A stretch of DNA of 64,000 bases, from contig NZ_SMAF01000008.1 of assembly GCF_004343305.1 (NCBI RefSeq), positions 1 through 64,000 of the forward strand, written 5' to 3'. This DNA is from Pseudofulvimonas gallinarii (GTDB taxonomy: Bacteria > Pseudomonadota > Gammaproteobacteria > Xanthomonadales > UBA2363). The notes beneath the pieces were generated by a model. The model was not told where the DNA came from, did not search any database, and saw only the letters and a list, made by a program, of their open reading frames with translations. The position numbers and the translations under genes are program-made. This document shows positions 40,963 to 51,115 of the stretch, one piece after another (position 1 is the first letter of the stretch; every line of letters begins with the position of its first letter).

Positions 40963-43434
40963 TCAGGCGACGGCGCGCAATCCTTCCGCAGCGCGCGCGC
41001 CCTTGGCCGAACGCAGGTCGGCCGGATCGAAGTCATCGACGTGGATGAACTCCATGGCCGCGGCGCGCGCCTTGAGCAGCAGCTCGCCCTCGGCGTCGGA
41101 GATCACGCCTTCGGCCACCGCTTCGGCGACCTGCTTGTCGTAGTCCAGCGCCTGGATCGACTTCGCGCGCATCGCCTTGATGAACTTGCGCTCCACCGGC
41201 TCGGCCTGGATGACCAGCGGCAGAATGGCGTCCATGCGGCCGATCGGATTGTTGGCCGTGGCTCCGCGATACACGCCTTCACAGAGACGGTCGCGCGTAT
41301 CCGACGGCGCCAGCAGCTGCGTGCACAGGCGACGGCCGAGGCGGTCCGACGGCGCGCGCTCGCGGCGGCCGATGGGGAAGATCAGGAACGACATCAGCCA
41401 GGCCAGCCAGCGCACCGGGAAGTTGTCGATGAAGCCGGCGAGCGCGGTCTGGATGCGATGCACGCGATCATGCAGCGACCAGGCCAGCAGCAGTTTGTCG
41501 GCGTCGGGACGGCCCTGGTCCTCGTAGCGCTTGAGCACCGCCGAGGCGATGTACAGCTCGCTGAGCACGTCACCCAGGCGCGCCGACAGGCGCTCCTTCA
41601 TCTTCAGCTTGCCGCCCAGCGCCAGCATCGCGATGTCGGAGCACAGGCCCAGCGCGGCGGCGTATCGGTCGAGCTTGCGGAAGTACTTGGCGGTATCCGA
41701 ATGCGCCGGCGTGCGGCCGATGCGGGCGTGGATGAGGCCGAGCCAGAACGAGCGTACCGCGTTCGAAATCGCCAGGCCGATATGGGCGAACAGCAGGCCG
41801 TCGAACAGCTTCAGGCGCTGACCGGGATCCGGCTGCTGCAGCGCCTGCATCTCTTTCAACACCAGCGGATGGCAGCGGATCGCGCCCTGGCCGAAGATCA
41901 TCAGGCTGCGTGTCATGATGTTCGCGCCTTCGACGGTGATCGCGATTGGCGAACCCATCCACGAACGTCCCAGGTAGTTCTTCGGCCCCAGGATCACGCC
42001 CTTGCCGCCATGGATGTCCATGGCGTCGCGGATGACTTCGCGACCCAGTTCGGTGGCGTGGTACTTGGCGATCGCCGAAGGGACAGCCGGACGCTCGCCG
42101 CGGTCGACGGCGGCGGCGGTGGAACGCGACAGCGCGGTGATTGCGTAGGTCTGGCCAAGAATGCGCGACAAGGCTTCCTGCACGCCTTCGAAATGGCCGA
42201 CCGCCATGTTGAACTGCTTGCGCAGGCGCGCATACGCCGTGGTCGCCAGCGACGCCATCTGCGTGCCACCGGTGGCGTTCGAGGGCAGCGAAATCGCGCG
42301 GCCCACCGACAGGCACTCGACCAGCATGCGCCAGCCCTGGCCGGCATAGGCGGGACCACCGATCAGCGTATCGATCGGCACGAACACATCCTTGCCGTGG
42401 ATCGGTCCGTTCTGGAACGGCACGTTCAGTGGCAGGTGGCGACGGCCGATCTCGATGCCCGGCGTTTCACGCGGCAGCAGCGCCAGCGAAATGCCGACGT
42501 CCTCGCTTTCGCCGATCAGGTGGTCCGGATCGTAGAGCCTGAAGGCCAGGCCGATGACGGTGGCCACCGGCGCCAGTGTGATGTAGCGCTTGTCGAAGGT
42601 CAGGCGGATGCCGAGCACTTCCCTGCCATCGACCACGCGCTTCTCGACGATGCCGTAATCGCTGATCGAGGTGGCGTCGGAGCCGGCGGTCGGGCTGGTC
42701 AGGCCGAAGCACGGGATCTCTTCGCCGACCGCCAGCTTCGGCAGGTAGCGCTGCTTCTGTTCGTCGGTGCCGTAATGCAGCAGCAGCTCGGCCGGGCCGA
42801 GCGAGTTGGGCACGGCCACGGTCGAGGACACGACGCCGGACATCGAGGCCAGCTTCACCAGCACGCGATGGTGGCCGTAGGCGGAGAAACCGAGGCCGCC
42901 GTATTCCTTGGGAATGATCATGCCGAAGAAGCGGTGCTTCTTCAGGAAGTCCCAGATCTCCGGCGGCATGTCCGCCAACTCGTGGCAGATCTGCCAGTCG
43001 TTGATCATCGCGCAGACTTCTTCGACCGGGCCGTCCATGAAGGCCTGCTCGTCGGCGCTCAGGCGTGGGGCCGGCTGCTTGAGCAGCACCTGCCAGTCCG
43101 GGCGGCCGGTGAACAGTTCGCCTTCGAACCCGACGGTGCCGGCTTCCAGCGCCACCTGCTCGGTTTCAGACAGCGACGGCAGCATCTTCTGGTACAGGCG
43201 CAGCACCGGACGGGTCAGGAACTGCTGGCGGAACGGCAGCAGGTTCAGCGGCACGGCGACCACCGCGAACAGCACCCAGGCGATGAGCGAGGCGATCCAG
43301 TGCACCTCGGTCGCGAAGGTCACCAATGCCAGTGCCACGGCGCTGACGATGGCCCAGTTGATGAGCTTCCACCGGTGGTAGGCGGCAATGCCGGCCACCA
43401 GCAGCAGGGTCACGTAGGGCAACGCGTTGATCAT
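40963..43434 (-). CDS. fadE: FadE-type membrane-linked acyl-CoA dehydrogenase
   Basis: This 823-residue protein has two or three N-terminal membrane helices (residues 1-60) followed by an acyl-CoA dehydrogenase fold, the build of E. coli FadE. It oxidises fatty acyl-CoA to enoyl-CoA in the first step of beta-oxidation. GLTSPTAGSDATS is the FAD-binding loop, and VEGANIMTRSLMIFGQG is typical of the FadE C-terminal half. I choose ATG 43434, nine bases after GAGAG, over the GTG at 43443. It lies between an alpha/beta hydrolase gene and a frameshifted unknown, all on the minus strand. A TetR gene diverges nearby and may regulate fat use. Confidence 0.9.
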   Translation of the reverse strand: MINALPYVTLLLVAGIAAYHRWKLINWAIVSAVALALVTFATEVHWIASLIAWVLFAVVAVPLNLLPFRQQFLTRPVLRLYQKMLPSLSETEQVALEAGTVGFEGELFTGRPDWQVLLKQPAPRLSADEQAFMDGPVEEVCAMINDWQICHELADMPPEIWDFLKKHRFFGMIIPKEYGGLGFSAYGHHRVLVKLASMSGVVSSTVAVPNSLGPAELLLHYGTDEQKQRYLPKLAVGEEIPCFGLTSPTAGSDATSISDYGIVEKRVVDGREVLGIRLTFDKRYITLAPVATVIGLAFRLYDPDHLIGESEDVGISLALLPRETPGIEIGRRHLPLNVPFQNGPIHGKDVFVPIDTLIGGPAYAGQGWRMLVECLSVGRAISLPSNATGGTQMASLATTAYARLRKQFNMAVGHFEGVQEALSRILGQTYAITALSRSTAAAVDRGERPAVPSAIAKYHATELGREVIRDAMDIHGGKGVILGPKNYLGRSWMGSPIAITVEGANIMTRSLMIFGQGAIRCHPLVLKEMQALQQPDPGQRLKLFDGLLFAHIGLAISNAVRSFWLGLIHARIGRTPAHSDTAKYFRKLDRYAAALGLCSDIAMLALGGKLKMKERLSARLGDVLSELYIASAVLKRYEDQGRPDADKLLLAWSLHDRVHRIQTALAGFIDNFPVRWLAWLMSFLIFPIGRRERAPSDRLGRRLCTQLLAPSDTRDRLCEGVYRGATANNPIGRMDAILPLVIQAEPVERKFIKAMRAKSIQALDYDKQVAEAVAEGVISDAEGELLLKARAAAMEFIHVDDFDPADLRSAKGARAAEGLRAVA

Positions 43435-43516
43435 GGCGAACACTCTCGGAAGGATCGGAACGGGAGGGAGGACGTACGGCCATGCAAAGGGCCGGTACGC
43501 GGAAACGGGCGCGACG

Positions 43517-44422
43517 TCATGGCGTCACCTCGTCGACGGCAGGCGCGGACGCGTGCCCCGGCGACGGATGCAGTCGCGCCAGGAACGCCGCGACCGCAGC
43601 GGCGAAAGCGTCATTGTCGTCGCCGGCGACCAGATGGCGGGCATCGGCCACGACGTGATGCTCGGCGTGTGGCACCAGGGCCAGGAACTCGTCGATGGTG
43701 TCACTGGACACCACGTCGCTGGCACCCCCGGTCAACAGCAGCGTCGGCACGTCGATGCGGGAAGCCGCGTCCGCCAGTGCGCGCTGCTGGCGATCGACAT
43801 CGCGATTCATGTCGTCGACCAGGCGCGGATCCCAGTGCCAGCGCCAGCGGCCGTCGTCGTCCCGGACCAGCAGCGAGGACAGCGCCTGCGCGGTCTTGCG
43901 CGGACGATGCGGCATGTAGGCGGCGATGGCGTCGATCGCCGCCTCGATGCTGCCGAATCCATCGCCATGCGCGCGCATGAACTGGAGGATACGGGCGACG
44001 CCTTCCGGTTCCCAGCGCGGCGTGATGTCGACCAGCACCAGGGCACTGAAACTGCGGTGCAGCGCCTGCGCGACCATGCCGGTCAGGCCGCCCATCGAGG
44101 CGCCGACCAGCACGGGCCGCTCCCTGAACGTCGCCGCCCAGCGGCGCAGGTCCTCGACCAGCAGCCCGGGCGAATACGGCAGGCCGGGCGGGTTGCGGCC
44201 GCTGGCACCGTGGCCGCGGGCATCGGCGGCCAGCGCCGTCCAGCCGGCTGCGGCGAAACGCCGCGCCACGTGCCGCCAGGCGCTGCCGGTCTGGCCGAGG
44301 CCGTGGGTGAACAGCAGGCCGGGGCCCTTGCCGTCGCCGAAACGCTCGGCAGCCAGCACGACGCCATCGGCGTCGAGCCGGACGGTGCTGACGGGTCCGG
44401 AATTCGGCAGGTCCATACGCAT
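43517..44422 (-). CDS. Alpha/beta hydrolase
   Basis: The protein of about 301 residues is an alpha/beta-hydrolase with oxyanion region FTHGLGQTGSAW, nucleophile motif VGASMGGLTG, an Asp in LLLTGGASDVV, and the His in ADARHLVAG. It is probably an esterase, thioesterase or lipase acting on a small lipid-like substrate, given its place upstream of fadE. No signal peptide is seen. The start is uncertain: ATG 44422, ATG 44416 or an upstream TTG at 44452, none with a strong ribosome site. The divergent TetR gene begins 56 bases away. Confidence 0.85.
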   Translation of the reverse strand: MRMDLPNSGPVSTVRLDADGVVLAAERFGDGKGPGLLFTHGLGQTGSAWRHVARRFAAAGWTALAADARGHGASGRNPPGLPYSPGLLVEDLRRWAATFRERPVLVGASMGGLTGMVAQALHRSFSALVLVDITPRWEPEGVARILQFMRAHGDGFGSIEAAIDAIAAYMPHRPRKTAQALSSLLVRDDDGRWRWHWDPRLVDDMNRDVDRQQRALADAASRIDVPTLLLTGGASDVVSSDTIDEFLALVPHAEHHVVADARHLVAGDDNDAFAAAVAAFLARLHPSPGHASAPAVDEVTP

Positions 44423-44478
44423 CAGTATGGAATCATCGCCGGCAGCGGTCAACCGCCAATGCCGTTACCATCCGGGCA

Positions 44479-45075
44479 ATGAACGCGCAGCCCCAGACCC
44501 TTCCCTCGGCCAGCCGCAACCGTCTGAGTGCCGACGACTGGCTCAACGCCGCCCTCGACGAGATCGCCGCCCATGGCGTGCACGCGCTGGCCGTGGAACC
44601 GCTGGCCCGCCGCCTGGGCGTGACCAAGGGCAGTTTCTACTGGCACTTCGAAAACCGGGACGCACTCCTGAAGGGTGCCATCGAACTTTGGGAGCGCCAG
44701 GAACAGGAAACGCTGATCGATGTCGTCGAGCCGATCGCCGACGCACACGAGCGCCTGCGCCGCCTGTTCATGCGTGTCAGCGAGGAGCTGCGCACGCACA
44801 TCATCTACGGCGAACTGCTGAAGGCGCTCGACCATGACCTGGTCAAGCCGGCGATGACGCGGGTCGTCAAGAAGCGTCTGGATTTCCTCGCCCGCGCCTT
44901 CCGCCAGACCGGACTGGACCGGCAGCAGGCGCAGCATCGCGCCCTGCTCTGTTACAGCGTCTATGCCGGTTTCCTGCAGACCTCGCTGCAACTGGGCTAC
45001 CCACGCTTCGCCGACCATGACGAGCTGGAAGCCTTCATCGACCATACGATCGCGACGCTGATTCCCCCGCTGTAA
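44479..45075 (+). CDS. TetR-family transcriptional regulator
   Basis: The 198-residue protein has the TetR DNA-binding motif (VHALAVEPLARRLGVTKGSF then YWHFENRDALL) and a helical C-terminal half. It diverges from the hydrolase/fadE genes by 56 bases and probably represses them in answer to an acyl-CoA or related ligand. I see no clean palindrome in the short gap. It is unrelated in detail to the TetR gene at 32002. Confidence 0.88.
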   Translation: MNAQPQTLPSASRNRLSADDWLNAALDEIAAHGVHALAVEPLARRLGVTKGSFYWHFENRDALLKGAIELWERQEQETLIDVVEPIADAHERLRRLFMRVSEELRTHIIYGELLKALDHDLVKPAMTRVVKKRLDFLARAFRQTGLDRQQAQHRALLCYSVYAGFLQTSLQLGYPRFADHDELEAFIDHTIATLIPPL

Positions 45076-45173
45076 CGGGACCCGGGCGCCATTGTTTTTC
45101 GCCGTGCCCGGCTTCCCGGGCACGCATCGCACACGCAAACCCCTGATTTTCCGGCGCCGTGGCGCAGTGCAGG

Positions 45174-45201
45174 TTGCAGGTTCGCGAGCGGGCCGGATAA
45201 T
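45174..45201 (+). promoter_or_regulatory. Candidate promoter of pckG
   Basis: TTGCAG at 45174-45179 and GATAAT at 45196-45201 are spaced 16 bases apart, 31 bases before the pckG start. Both boxes are near consensus. Confidence 0.5.
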
Positions 45202-45231
45202 GTCGGGGGACTTTTCCCTGCCCGTCCCCTC

Positions 45232-46986
45232 ATGTCCAGCCAGCTAGCCGCCCTCAACGACTGGGTTGCCCAGGTCGCGCGCCTCACTCGTCCCGAACAT
45301 ATCCACTGGTGCGATGGCAGCGATGCCGAAGACCAGGCGCTCACCGCGCACATGCTGGAAAGCGGTGATCTGATCGCCCTGAACCCGGATACGCATCCGC
45401 ATTGCCACCTGCATCGCTCGCACCCGTCGGATGTCGCGCGCGTCGAGCACCTCACGTTCGTATGCACGCGCGATCGCGAGGATGCCGGCCCGAACAACCA
45501 CTGGATGGCGCCCGACGAAGCGCACGCGAAGATCGACGCGCTGTTCGACGGCTGCATGCAGGGCCGCACGATGTACGTGGTGCCCTACTGCATGGGCCCG
45601 ATCGATTCGCCGCTGTCGCGCTGCGGCGTCGAGATCACCGACAGTCCCTACGTCGTGGCCAACATGCGCAGGATGACGCGCATGGGCGCCGCCGCACTGG
45701 CGCGCATCGAACACGAAGGCAGCTTCGTGAAGGGCCTGCATTCGACGGGCGAGCTGGATCCGGATCGCCGTTTCATCATGCATTTCCCGGAAGAGCTGAC
45801 GATCAAGTCCTACGGCTCCGGCTACGGTGGCAACGCGCTGCTGGGCAAGAAATGCCACGCGTTGCGCATCGCCTCCTGGCAGGCGCGCCAGGAAGGCTGG
45901 CTGGCCGAGCACATGCTGATCGTCGGCATCGAGAACCCGCAGGGTGAAGTGCGTTACGTCGCTGCCGCTTTCCCCTCCGCCTGCGGCAAGACCAACCTGG
46001 CCATGCTGATCCCGCCCGCCGCCTTCCGCGACAAGGGCTGGAAGGTGTGGACGGTCGGGGACGACATCTGCTGGATGCAGCCCGGCGCCGATGGCCGCCT
46101 GTGGGCCATCAATCCCGAGGCCGGCTTCTTCGGCGTCGGACCGGGCACCGGCGCGAGGACCAACGCCAACGCGCTGGCCATGCTCAACCACGACGCGATC
46201 TTCACCAATGTCGCCGTGACCGCCGACAACCAGCCGTGGTGGGAAGGCATCGGCGACGGCGAGCCGGCACTGGACTGGCAGGGGCGCCCCTACGATCCAG
46301 CGCAGGGACCGGCGGCGCACCCGAACTCGCGCTTCACGGTATCGATGCACAACTGCCCCAGCTACACGCCGGAGGCGGAAAACCCCAGGGGCGTGCCGAT
46401 CTCGGCGATCATTTTCGGCGGCCGCCGGCGCTCGCTGGTGCCGCTGGTCACCGAGGCGCGCGACTGGACGCACGGCGTGTTGATGGGCGCAGCGATGGCC
46501 TCGGAAACCACCGCCGCCGCCACCGGCCAGGTCGGCGTCGTGCGCCGCGACCCGATGGCGATGAAGCCGTTCTGCGGCTACCACTTCGGCGACTACTGGG
46601 CGCACTGGCTGAGCTTCGACCGCCCCGGCACGAAGCTGCCGAAGATCTTCCAGGTCAACTGGTTCCGTCGCGGCGATGACGGCCACTTCCTGTGGCCTGG
46701 ATTCGGCGACAACCTGCGCGTGCTGGAGTGGATCCTCGACCGCTGCGAGAACCGCGTCGAAGGACGCGAGACCGCCATCGGCACGCTGCCCCGCCGCGAG
46801 GATCTCGACCTCGACGGACTGGAGCTGCCGGCGGACGACCTGGACGCGCTGATCGACATCGATGTCGCCGCGTGGCGCGAGGAAGCCGAGGCGGTGGCCG
46901 CGCATCTGGCCGAGTACGAACCGCGCGTCCCCGCGGCCCTCAAGCAGGAGCAGCAGCGCATCGCCGCCGCCCTCGCCGCTTCGTAA
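45232..46986 (+). CDS. pckG: Phosphoenolpyruvate carboxykinase (GTP)
   Basis: The 584-residue enzyme converts oxaloacetate and GTP to PEP and CO2, the first step of gluconeogenesis. It is the GTP class: the nucleotide loop [12 protein letters not shown] (247-258) includes the hyper-reactive Cys of this class. [20 protein letters not shown] and [15 protein letters not shown] are other signatures. It is present next to a fatty-acid block, which suits growth on lipids or amino acids, although the genes are not in one operon. Its stop lies inside the T run of the opposing terminator. Confidence 0.97.
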   Translation: MSSQLAALNDWVAQVARLTRPEHIHWCDGSDAEDQALTAHMLESGDLIALNPDTHPHCHLHRSHPSDVARVEHLTFVCTRDREDAGPNNHWMAPDEAHAKIDALFDGCMQGRTMYVVPYCMGPIDSPLSRCGVEITDSPYVVANMRRMTRMGAAALARIEHEGSFVKGLHSTGELDPDRRFIMHFPEELTIKSYGSGYGGNALLGKKCHALRIASWQARQEGWLAEHMLIVGIENPQGEVRYVAAAFPSACGKTNLAMLIPPAAFRDKGWKVWTVGDDICWMQPGADGRLWAINPEAGFFGVGPGTGARTNANALAMLNHDAIFTNVAVTADNQPWWEGIGDGEPALDWQGRPYDPAQGPAAHPNSRFTVSMHNCPSYTPEAENPRGVPISAIIFGGRRRSLVPLVTEARDWTHGVLMGAAMASETTAAATGQVGVVRRDPMAMKPFCGYHFGDYWAHWLSFDRPGTKLPKIFQVNWFRRGDDGHFLWPGFGDNLRVLEWILDRCENRVEGRETAIGTLPRREDLDLDGLELPADDLDALIDIDVAAWREEAEAVAAHLAEYEPRVPAALKQEQQRIAAALAAS

Positions 46987-47020
46987 AAAACGGGCGCGGA
47001 TCATCCGTGATCCGCGCCCG
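46984..47020 (-). terminator. Strong intrinsic terminator of the secreted DGFE protein gene
   Basis: A perfect 13-base stem (CGGGCGCGGATCA, 46991-47003, with TGATCCGCGCCCG, 47008-47020, loop TCCG) is followed on the minus strand by six Ts. It serves the minus-strand gene ending at 47044 and may also slow transcription coming from pckG. Confidence 0.9.
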
Positions 47021-47043
47021 GCCATTGCCACACCCAGCGGGGA

Positions 47044-48477
47044 CTAGAGTGTGGGCGGCAACTCGAAACCGTCGCAGTGGATGCCGTCGGCGCCGAACGG
47101 GTCGGCACACCGCCAGGCCACGGGAACTTCCAGCAGTGCGCAATGCGCCTGGAGCGGATCGGCGGCACAGTCATCAAGCAGGGACTGGTCACTGCCCTCC
47201 CCCATGTCCACGCCGATGAGCACCGGCAAGGTGTCGGCGGCGTTGTAGAGCACGTCCAGCACGAAATGCGGCGCCAGCTGGAGGTTCTCGAGCACCGCCG
47301 GGCCGGCGCAGCCGACCACTTGTCCGACGATTGCGGGATCACCGCTGGCCATGCAGGTCATCGACACCGCCGTGGTCCGGTTCCAGGACACACCCGGCGG
47401 CAGCTGCAGTACCAGTCGCGAAGCCGATGCCATGCCATCGCCGGCATTGCGATACGGCAGGTCCAGGTGGCCCTGCTGGCCGCGACGGAATTCCGCCGGA
47501 AGTACACCAGGCGTACCCAGCTCCAGGCGTGGCGCGCGCGGCAGGCGCGTGTGCACCGCCAGCCGGCCGCAGCCCATTCCCACCGGATCGGCGATGCATT
47601 CCGCCAGCGACACCTGCTGCGAATCGTTTTCCAGTCGCGCATGGATGTACAGCGGACCGGGGATGTCGATGTTGGCCACCGCCAGCACGCGGATGTTCAC
47701 GAACCCCGGCTGCACCACGTAGGGCGTGCTGCAGGTGACGAGCTGGCCACCCCCATCGGGCTGGCTGCGGCAGGTGAAGGTCGGGATGCCGTTGGACAGC
47801 CCCTGGAAAGTCAGGCCCGCCGGCAGATGGAAACGGGCGGTCATCGGGATGTTGCCGACGCCATAGCCACTGGGCTGGAAGCCGACGAGGACGCGCCGCT
47901 CGACGCCGGCCTCGAAGGGCTGGAGGACTTCGGCGACCGGCCCGGGTGCGGTGACCATGTCGCTGGTGTACCCCCAGTCGGTCAGGTCCAGCCGGGAAGC
48001 CTGCGCCTGGATCTGCGCGACCAGGCAGCCGCTGCTGCTGGGCGTGCCCGTGCACAGCGCCGGATCCGGTGCCGGCACCGTCGGCGTTTCCACCGTGGCA
48101 CGCAGCGTGTGCGTGGTGGGGGGAATGGCCGGACTGGTGCGGGCGTACACGCCCAGGTGGGGCGCCGACCAGTTCGCCGGCGTGAGCGTGCCGGGCCAAC
48201 TGCAGTTCACCTGCTGCGCGTTGCCCGGCTGCGTGCTGCAGGTCCACTGGCCGGCATTGTTGCCGCGGAACTCGACGTGTCCGGGCAGGTACACGCGCAC
48301 GACGAATGGCCCGGCGACGTTGGCGCCGCTGCTATTGGCGAGACTGAGCTGCAGGTTCCAGTCGGTACCGGACCACATCGGCGGCACCATCCAGCCGAAC
48401 TGCAGGGGATTGGCGTGCGCCTGACCGGCGAGGGCAGCCAGGGTCAGGAAGAAAAGGAGGATGATCCGGTGTCGCAT
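47044..48477 (-). CDS. Secreted beta-rich protein ending in a DGFE motif
   Basis: The 477-residue protein has a signal peptide of about 22 residues (cut after QAHA). The rest is beta-rich, with many Pro, Gly and Cys, and looks like two or three repeated immunoglobulin-like (DUF11-like) modules, for example GPFVVRVYLPGHVEF and RFHLPAGLTF. The C-terminus carries GIHCDGFELPP. A terminal DGFE-type motif recurs in secreted proteins of this bacterial group; its purpose is not established. I start at ATG 48477, five bases after a GGGGG. No enzyme motif was seen. Function unknown. Confidence 0.7.
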   Translation of the reverse strand: MRHRIILLFFLTLAALAGQAHANPLQFGWMVPPMWSGTDWNLQLSLANSSGANVAGPFVVRVYLPGHVEFRGNNAGQWTCSTQPGNAQQVNCSWPGTLTPANWSAPHLGVYARTSPAIPPTTHTLRATVETPTVPAPDPALCTGTPSSSGCLVAQIQAQASRLDLTDWGYTSDMVTAPGPVAEVLQPFEAGVERRVLVGFQPSGYGVGNIPMTARFHLPAGLTFQGLSNGIPTFTCRSQPDGGGQLVTCSTPYVVQPGFVNIRVLAVANIDIPGPLYIHARLENDSQQVSLAECIADPVGMGCGRLAVHTRLPRAPRLELGTPGVLPAEFRRGQQGHLDLPYRNAGDGMASASRLVLQLPPGVSWNRTTAVSMTCMASGDPAIVGQVVGCAGPAVLENLQLAPHFVLDVLYNAADTLPVLIGVDMGEGSDQSLLDDCAADPLQAHCALLEVPVAWRCADPFGADGIHCDGFELPPTL

Positions 48478-48527
48478 GACAGCCCCCGCTGGTGTCGGGG
48501 CGCAGTCTGTCCGCACCGGACGGACCT

Positions 48528-48560
48528 GCCCACCCCGCATTCGCGGGGGTGGGCGCTACA
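48528..48560. repeat. GTAG-type REP palindrome
   Basis: Read on the minus strand, GTAG (48559-48556) is followed by a long imperfect hairpin, GCCCACC...GGTGGGC, ending near 48528. This matches the head-plus-stem layout of the GTAG REP elements of Stenotrophomonas/Xanthomonas. It lies between two minus-strand genes and has no T run. Confidence 0.6.
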
Positions 48561-48571
48561 ACGGGATCGGC

Positions 48572-50068
48572 TTACGGCGCGGTGGCGCCGATGAAGGCGC
48601 GCAGTTCGCGGCCCAGGCGGGCGAGCGACTCGGGGTGCTGGTACATCATGTGGCCGGACTCGAAATAGCTCATCGACACATTGCCACGCAGCGCCGGCTC
48701 CAGGCCGAGGTGGTCGAAGGTGTATTCGGTAGCGTAGAACGGCGTCGCCAGGTCGTAGTAGCCGTTGGCGACATAGACGCGCAGGTGCGGATTGCGGCTG
48801 ATCGCCTCGCGCAGATCCTCGCCGGTGTTGACGAATCCGCTGCCCCACTTCCAGTTGCGGCCGGGTTCGCCGCTGAGGATTTCGTACTTGCGGTCGTCCT
48901 CGAACTTCAGCGCGCTGCGCAGGTAGTCGCCCAGTACCGCGGTATAGGGTCCGAGGATGGCGGTGTACGAGGGATCGGCATCAAAGCGGTCGTCGGCGGC
49001 GTCGCGGTCGATGCCGACATAGCGGCTGTCGAGGCGTCCGACGCTGCGACGCTGGTCGCGCAGCAGCTCCTTGGTGAAGCGGAAGATGGGCACGCGCAGG
49101 TTGTTGTTGCGCACGAAGGCCGGCGTCGTGCCGGTGTAGGCGGCGACGCGCCCGGCAATCGCCTGGGCCTGTTCTTCGGGCAGGCGGTCACCCAGCATCA
49201 ACGCGGCGGCATAGTCGCCACCGGCGAACGCGCGCACTTCGGCAAGGAAGGCCGCCAGGTCGGTGCGCGGCTGGATGCGGCCGTGGTACCAGGCGGTGGC
49301 GGCGTAGGTGGGCAGGAACAGGATGTAGGGCAGGTCGTTGCCCGGCGCGAAGCGCGCCGTCTGGAAGTTCAGGATCGACGAGATCAGCATCACGCCGTTG
49401 AAGAACATGCCCTCGTTGTTCTGCAGGTGGTTGACCAGTCCGGCGGCACGCGTGGTGCCGTAGCTTTCGCCGGCCAGGTACTTCGGGCTGTTCCAGCGTC
49501 CGTTGCGCTGCGTCCACAGGCGGATGAACTGGCCCACCGATTCGATGTCCTCCTTCACGCCGTGGAAATCGGCATCCTTCGCGTCGCCCAGCGCGCGGCT
49601 GTAACCGGTCCCGACCGGATCGATGAACACCAGGTCGCTGACTTCGAGCAGACCATGCGCGTTGTCCACCAGGCGGTACGGCGCCGGCTGCGGCTGCACG
49701 GCGTCGGCGAAATCGACGCGGCGTGGACCGATGATCCCCAGGTGCAGCCAGACCGAGGAGGAGCCCGGTCCGCCGTTGAAGACGTAAGTGACGGGCCGAC
49801 GCGAAACATCGCTGACACCTTCGCGCAGGTAGGCGACGGAAAACACTTCGGCGCGTGGCTTGCCCTGGCGGTCGTGCAGCACGGTTGTTCCCGCCACCGC
49901 GCGGTAGTTGATGCGGCTGCCATCGATGCCGATGCTGTGCCGCGATTCGACCAGGCGGTCCTGGACGTCCCTGGCGGTGCCCGGCTCGGCGGCGCGCGCC
50001 TCGGCAGCGGACACCAGCGGCGAACTCAACAACGTGGCCAGGGCCAGCACACAGGCTCGCAGTGACAT
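48572..50068 (-). CDS. Secreted S10 serine carboxypeptidase
   Basis: The 498-residue protein has a signal peptide (cut near SAAEAR) and a serine carboxypeptidase (S10) alpha/beta-hydrolase fold. VFNGGPGSSSVWLHLG forms the oxyanion site and GESYGTTRA holds the catalytic Ser. VANGYYDLATPF holds the Asp and ESGHMMYQH the His. It would trim C-terminal residues from peptides in the periplasm or outside. The ATG at 50068 is chosen for its signal peptide; a GAGG lies about ten bases upstream. It neighbours another secreted protein gene, but a REP palindrome separates them. Confidence 0.93.
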   Translation of the reverse strand: MSLRACVLALATLLSSPLVSAAEARAAEPGTARDVQDRLVESRHSIGIDGSRINYRAVAGTTVLHDRQGKPRAEVFSVAYLREGVSDVSRRPVTYVFNGGPGSSSVWLHLGIIGPRRVDFADAVQPQPAPYRLVDNAHGLLEVSDLVFIDPVGTGYSRALGDAKDADFHGVKEDIESVGQFIRLWTQRNGRWNSPKYLAGESYGTTRAAGLVNHLQNNEGMFFNGVMLISSILNFQTARFAPGNDLPYILFLPTYAATAWYHGRIQPRTDLAAFLAEVRAFAGGDYAAALMLGDRLPEEQAQAIAGRVAAYTGTTPAFVRNNNLRVPIFRFTKELLRDQRRSVGRLDSRYVGIDRDAADDRFDADPSYTAILGPYTAVLGDYLRSALKFEDDRKYEILSGEPGRNWKWGSGFVNTGEDLREAISRNPHLRVYVANGYYDLATPFYATEYTFDHLGLEPALRGNVSMSYFESGHMMYQHPESLARLGRELRAFIGATAP

Positions 50069-50263
50069 GCGTCTATACCTCGACAATGCGTAAAGGCCCG
50101 TTATAGGTCGAGCGGTTCCCGCCAACAAGCGGCGGCCCGACGTTTTCGCCCGGCTGCCACCGCCCTTCGACGAAGCGATGCGGACTGCCGCCCGCCGTAG
50201 GTGCCGCCGTCAGCGGCTGCTATCCTCTGCGACTCCGTTGATCTCCGGCCCACGCATCGACGC

Positions 50264-51115
50264 ATGACCTCGCCCGACCTCAATCCGGACCGCGCGCCGG
50301 TCCTCGCCTTCATCGGCGGCGGCAACATGGCGCGCAGCCTGATCGCCGGCCTGCGTGCCCAGGGCCATCGCGCTCAGGCACTGCGCGTCGCCGATCCCAG
50401 CGCCGCGGCCACCGCCGCCCTGGCGAAGGATTTCGGCGTCACCATCGCCCGCGACAATGCCGAGGCGGTCACCGGCGCCGACCTGGTGCTGCTGGCCGTG
50501 AAGCCTCAGGTCATGGCCGACGTCTGCACCGGACTGGCCCCCTACCTTCCGACCGGCATTCCCGTGGTCTCGATCGCCGCCGGCATCCGCAGCGGGCAGA
50601 TCGACGCCTGGCTGGGCGGCCAGCGCGCCGTCATCCGCGCCATGCCGAACACGCCGGCCCTGCTGCAGGCCGGTGCGACAGGGCTGTTCGGCAACCGCCT
50701 CTGCACCGACCGCCAGCGCGCGCTGGCGCAGCACCTGATGGATGCCGTCGGCGTCACCGTGTGGATCGACGACGAGGACCTGATGGACGCGGTTACCGCC
50801 GTCTCCGGCTCCGGGCCGGCCTACGTGTTCCGGCTGATCGAGGCGATGCAGGCGGCGGCAGTCGCGCAGGGCCTGCCGGCCGACAGTGCGCGCACGCTGG
50901 TGCTGCACACCGTGTTCGGCGCCGCGCGCATGGCCCTTGAAACCGGCGAGGACGCGACCACCTTGCGCCAGCGTGTCACTTCGCCCGGCGGTACCACCGC
51001 CGCCGCCATGGCCGCCTTCGACGACAGCGGCTTCAATGCCGGCGTCGAACAGGCCATCGATGCCGCCACCCGGCGCGGCGCTGAACTGTCCCGACCCGCA
51101 GATTCCAACCCATGA
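50264..51115 (+). CDS. proC: Pyrroline-5-carboxylate reductase
   Basis: ProC reduces pyrroline-5-carboxylate to proline with NAD(P)H. The protein has 283 residues. The nucleotide fold starts with FIGGGNMARSLI, and VSGSGPAYVF and VTSPGGTTAAAM are the active-site signatures. I start at ATG 50264. Its TGA overlaps the ATG of the YggT gene as ATGA. The gene diverges from the S10 carboxypeptidase. Confidence 0.96.
   Translation: MTSPDLNPDRAPVLAFIGGGNMARSLIAGLRAQGHRAQALRVADPSAAATAALAKDFGVTIARDNAEAVTGADLVLLAVKPQVMADVCTGLAPYLPTGIPVVSIAAGIRSGQIDAWLGGQRAVIRAMPNTPALLQAGATGLFGNRLCTDRQRALAQHLMDAVGVTVWIDDEDLMDAVTAVSGSGPAYVFRLIEAMQAAAVAQGLPADSARTLVLHTVFGAARMALETGEDATTLRQRVTSPGGTTAAAMAAFDDSGFNAGVEQAIDAATRRGAELSRPADSNP

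Noticed and set aside
41041-43980. Long open frame antisense to fadE and the hydrolase gene
   Set aside because: Its translation is rich in Arg, Gln and His with no domain; the minus-strand genes carry clear family motifs.
45104-45123. Perfect hairpin between the TetR gene and pckG
   Set aside because: Its T run lies on the wrong side for the plus strand, and the minus strand has As, so it is not a convincing terminator.
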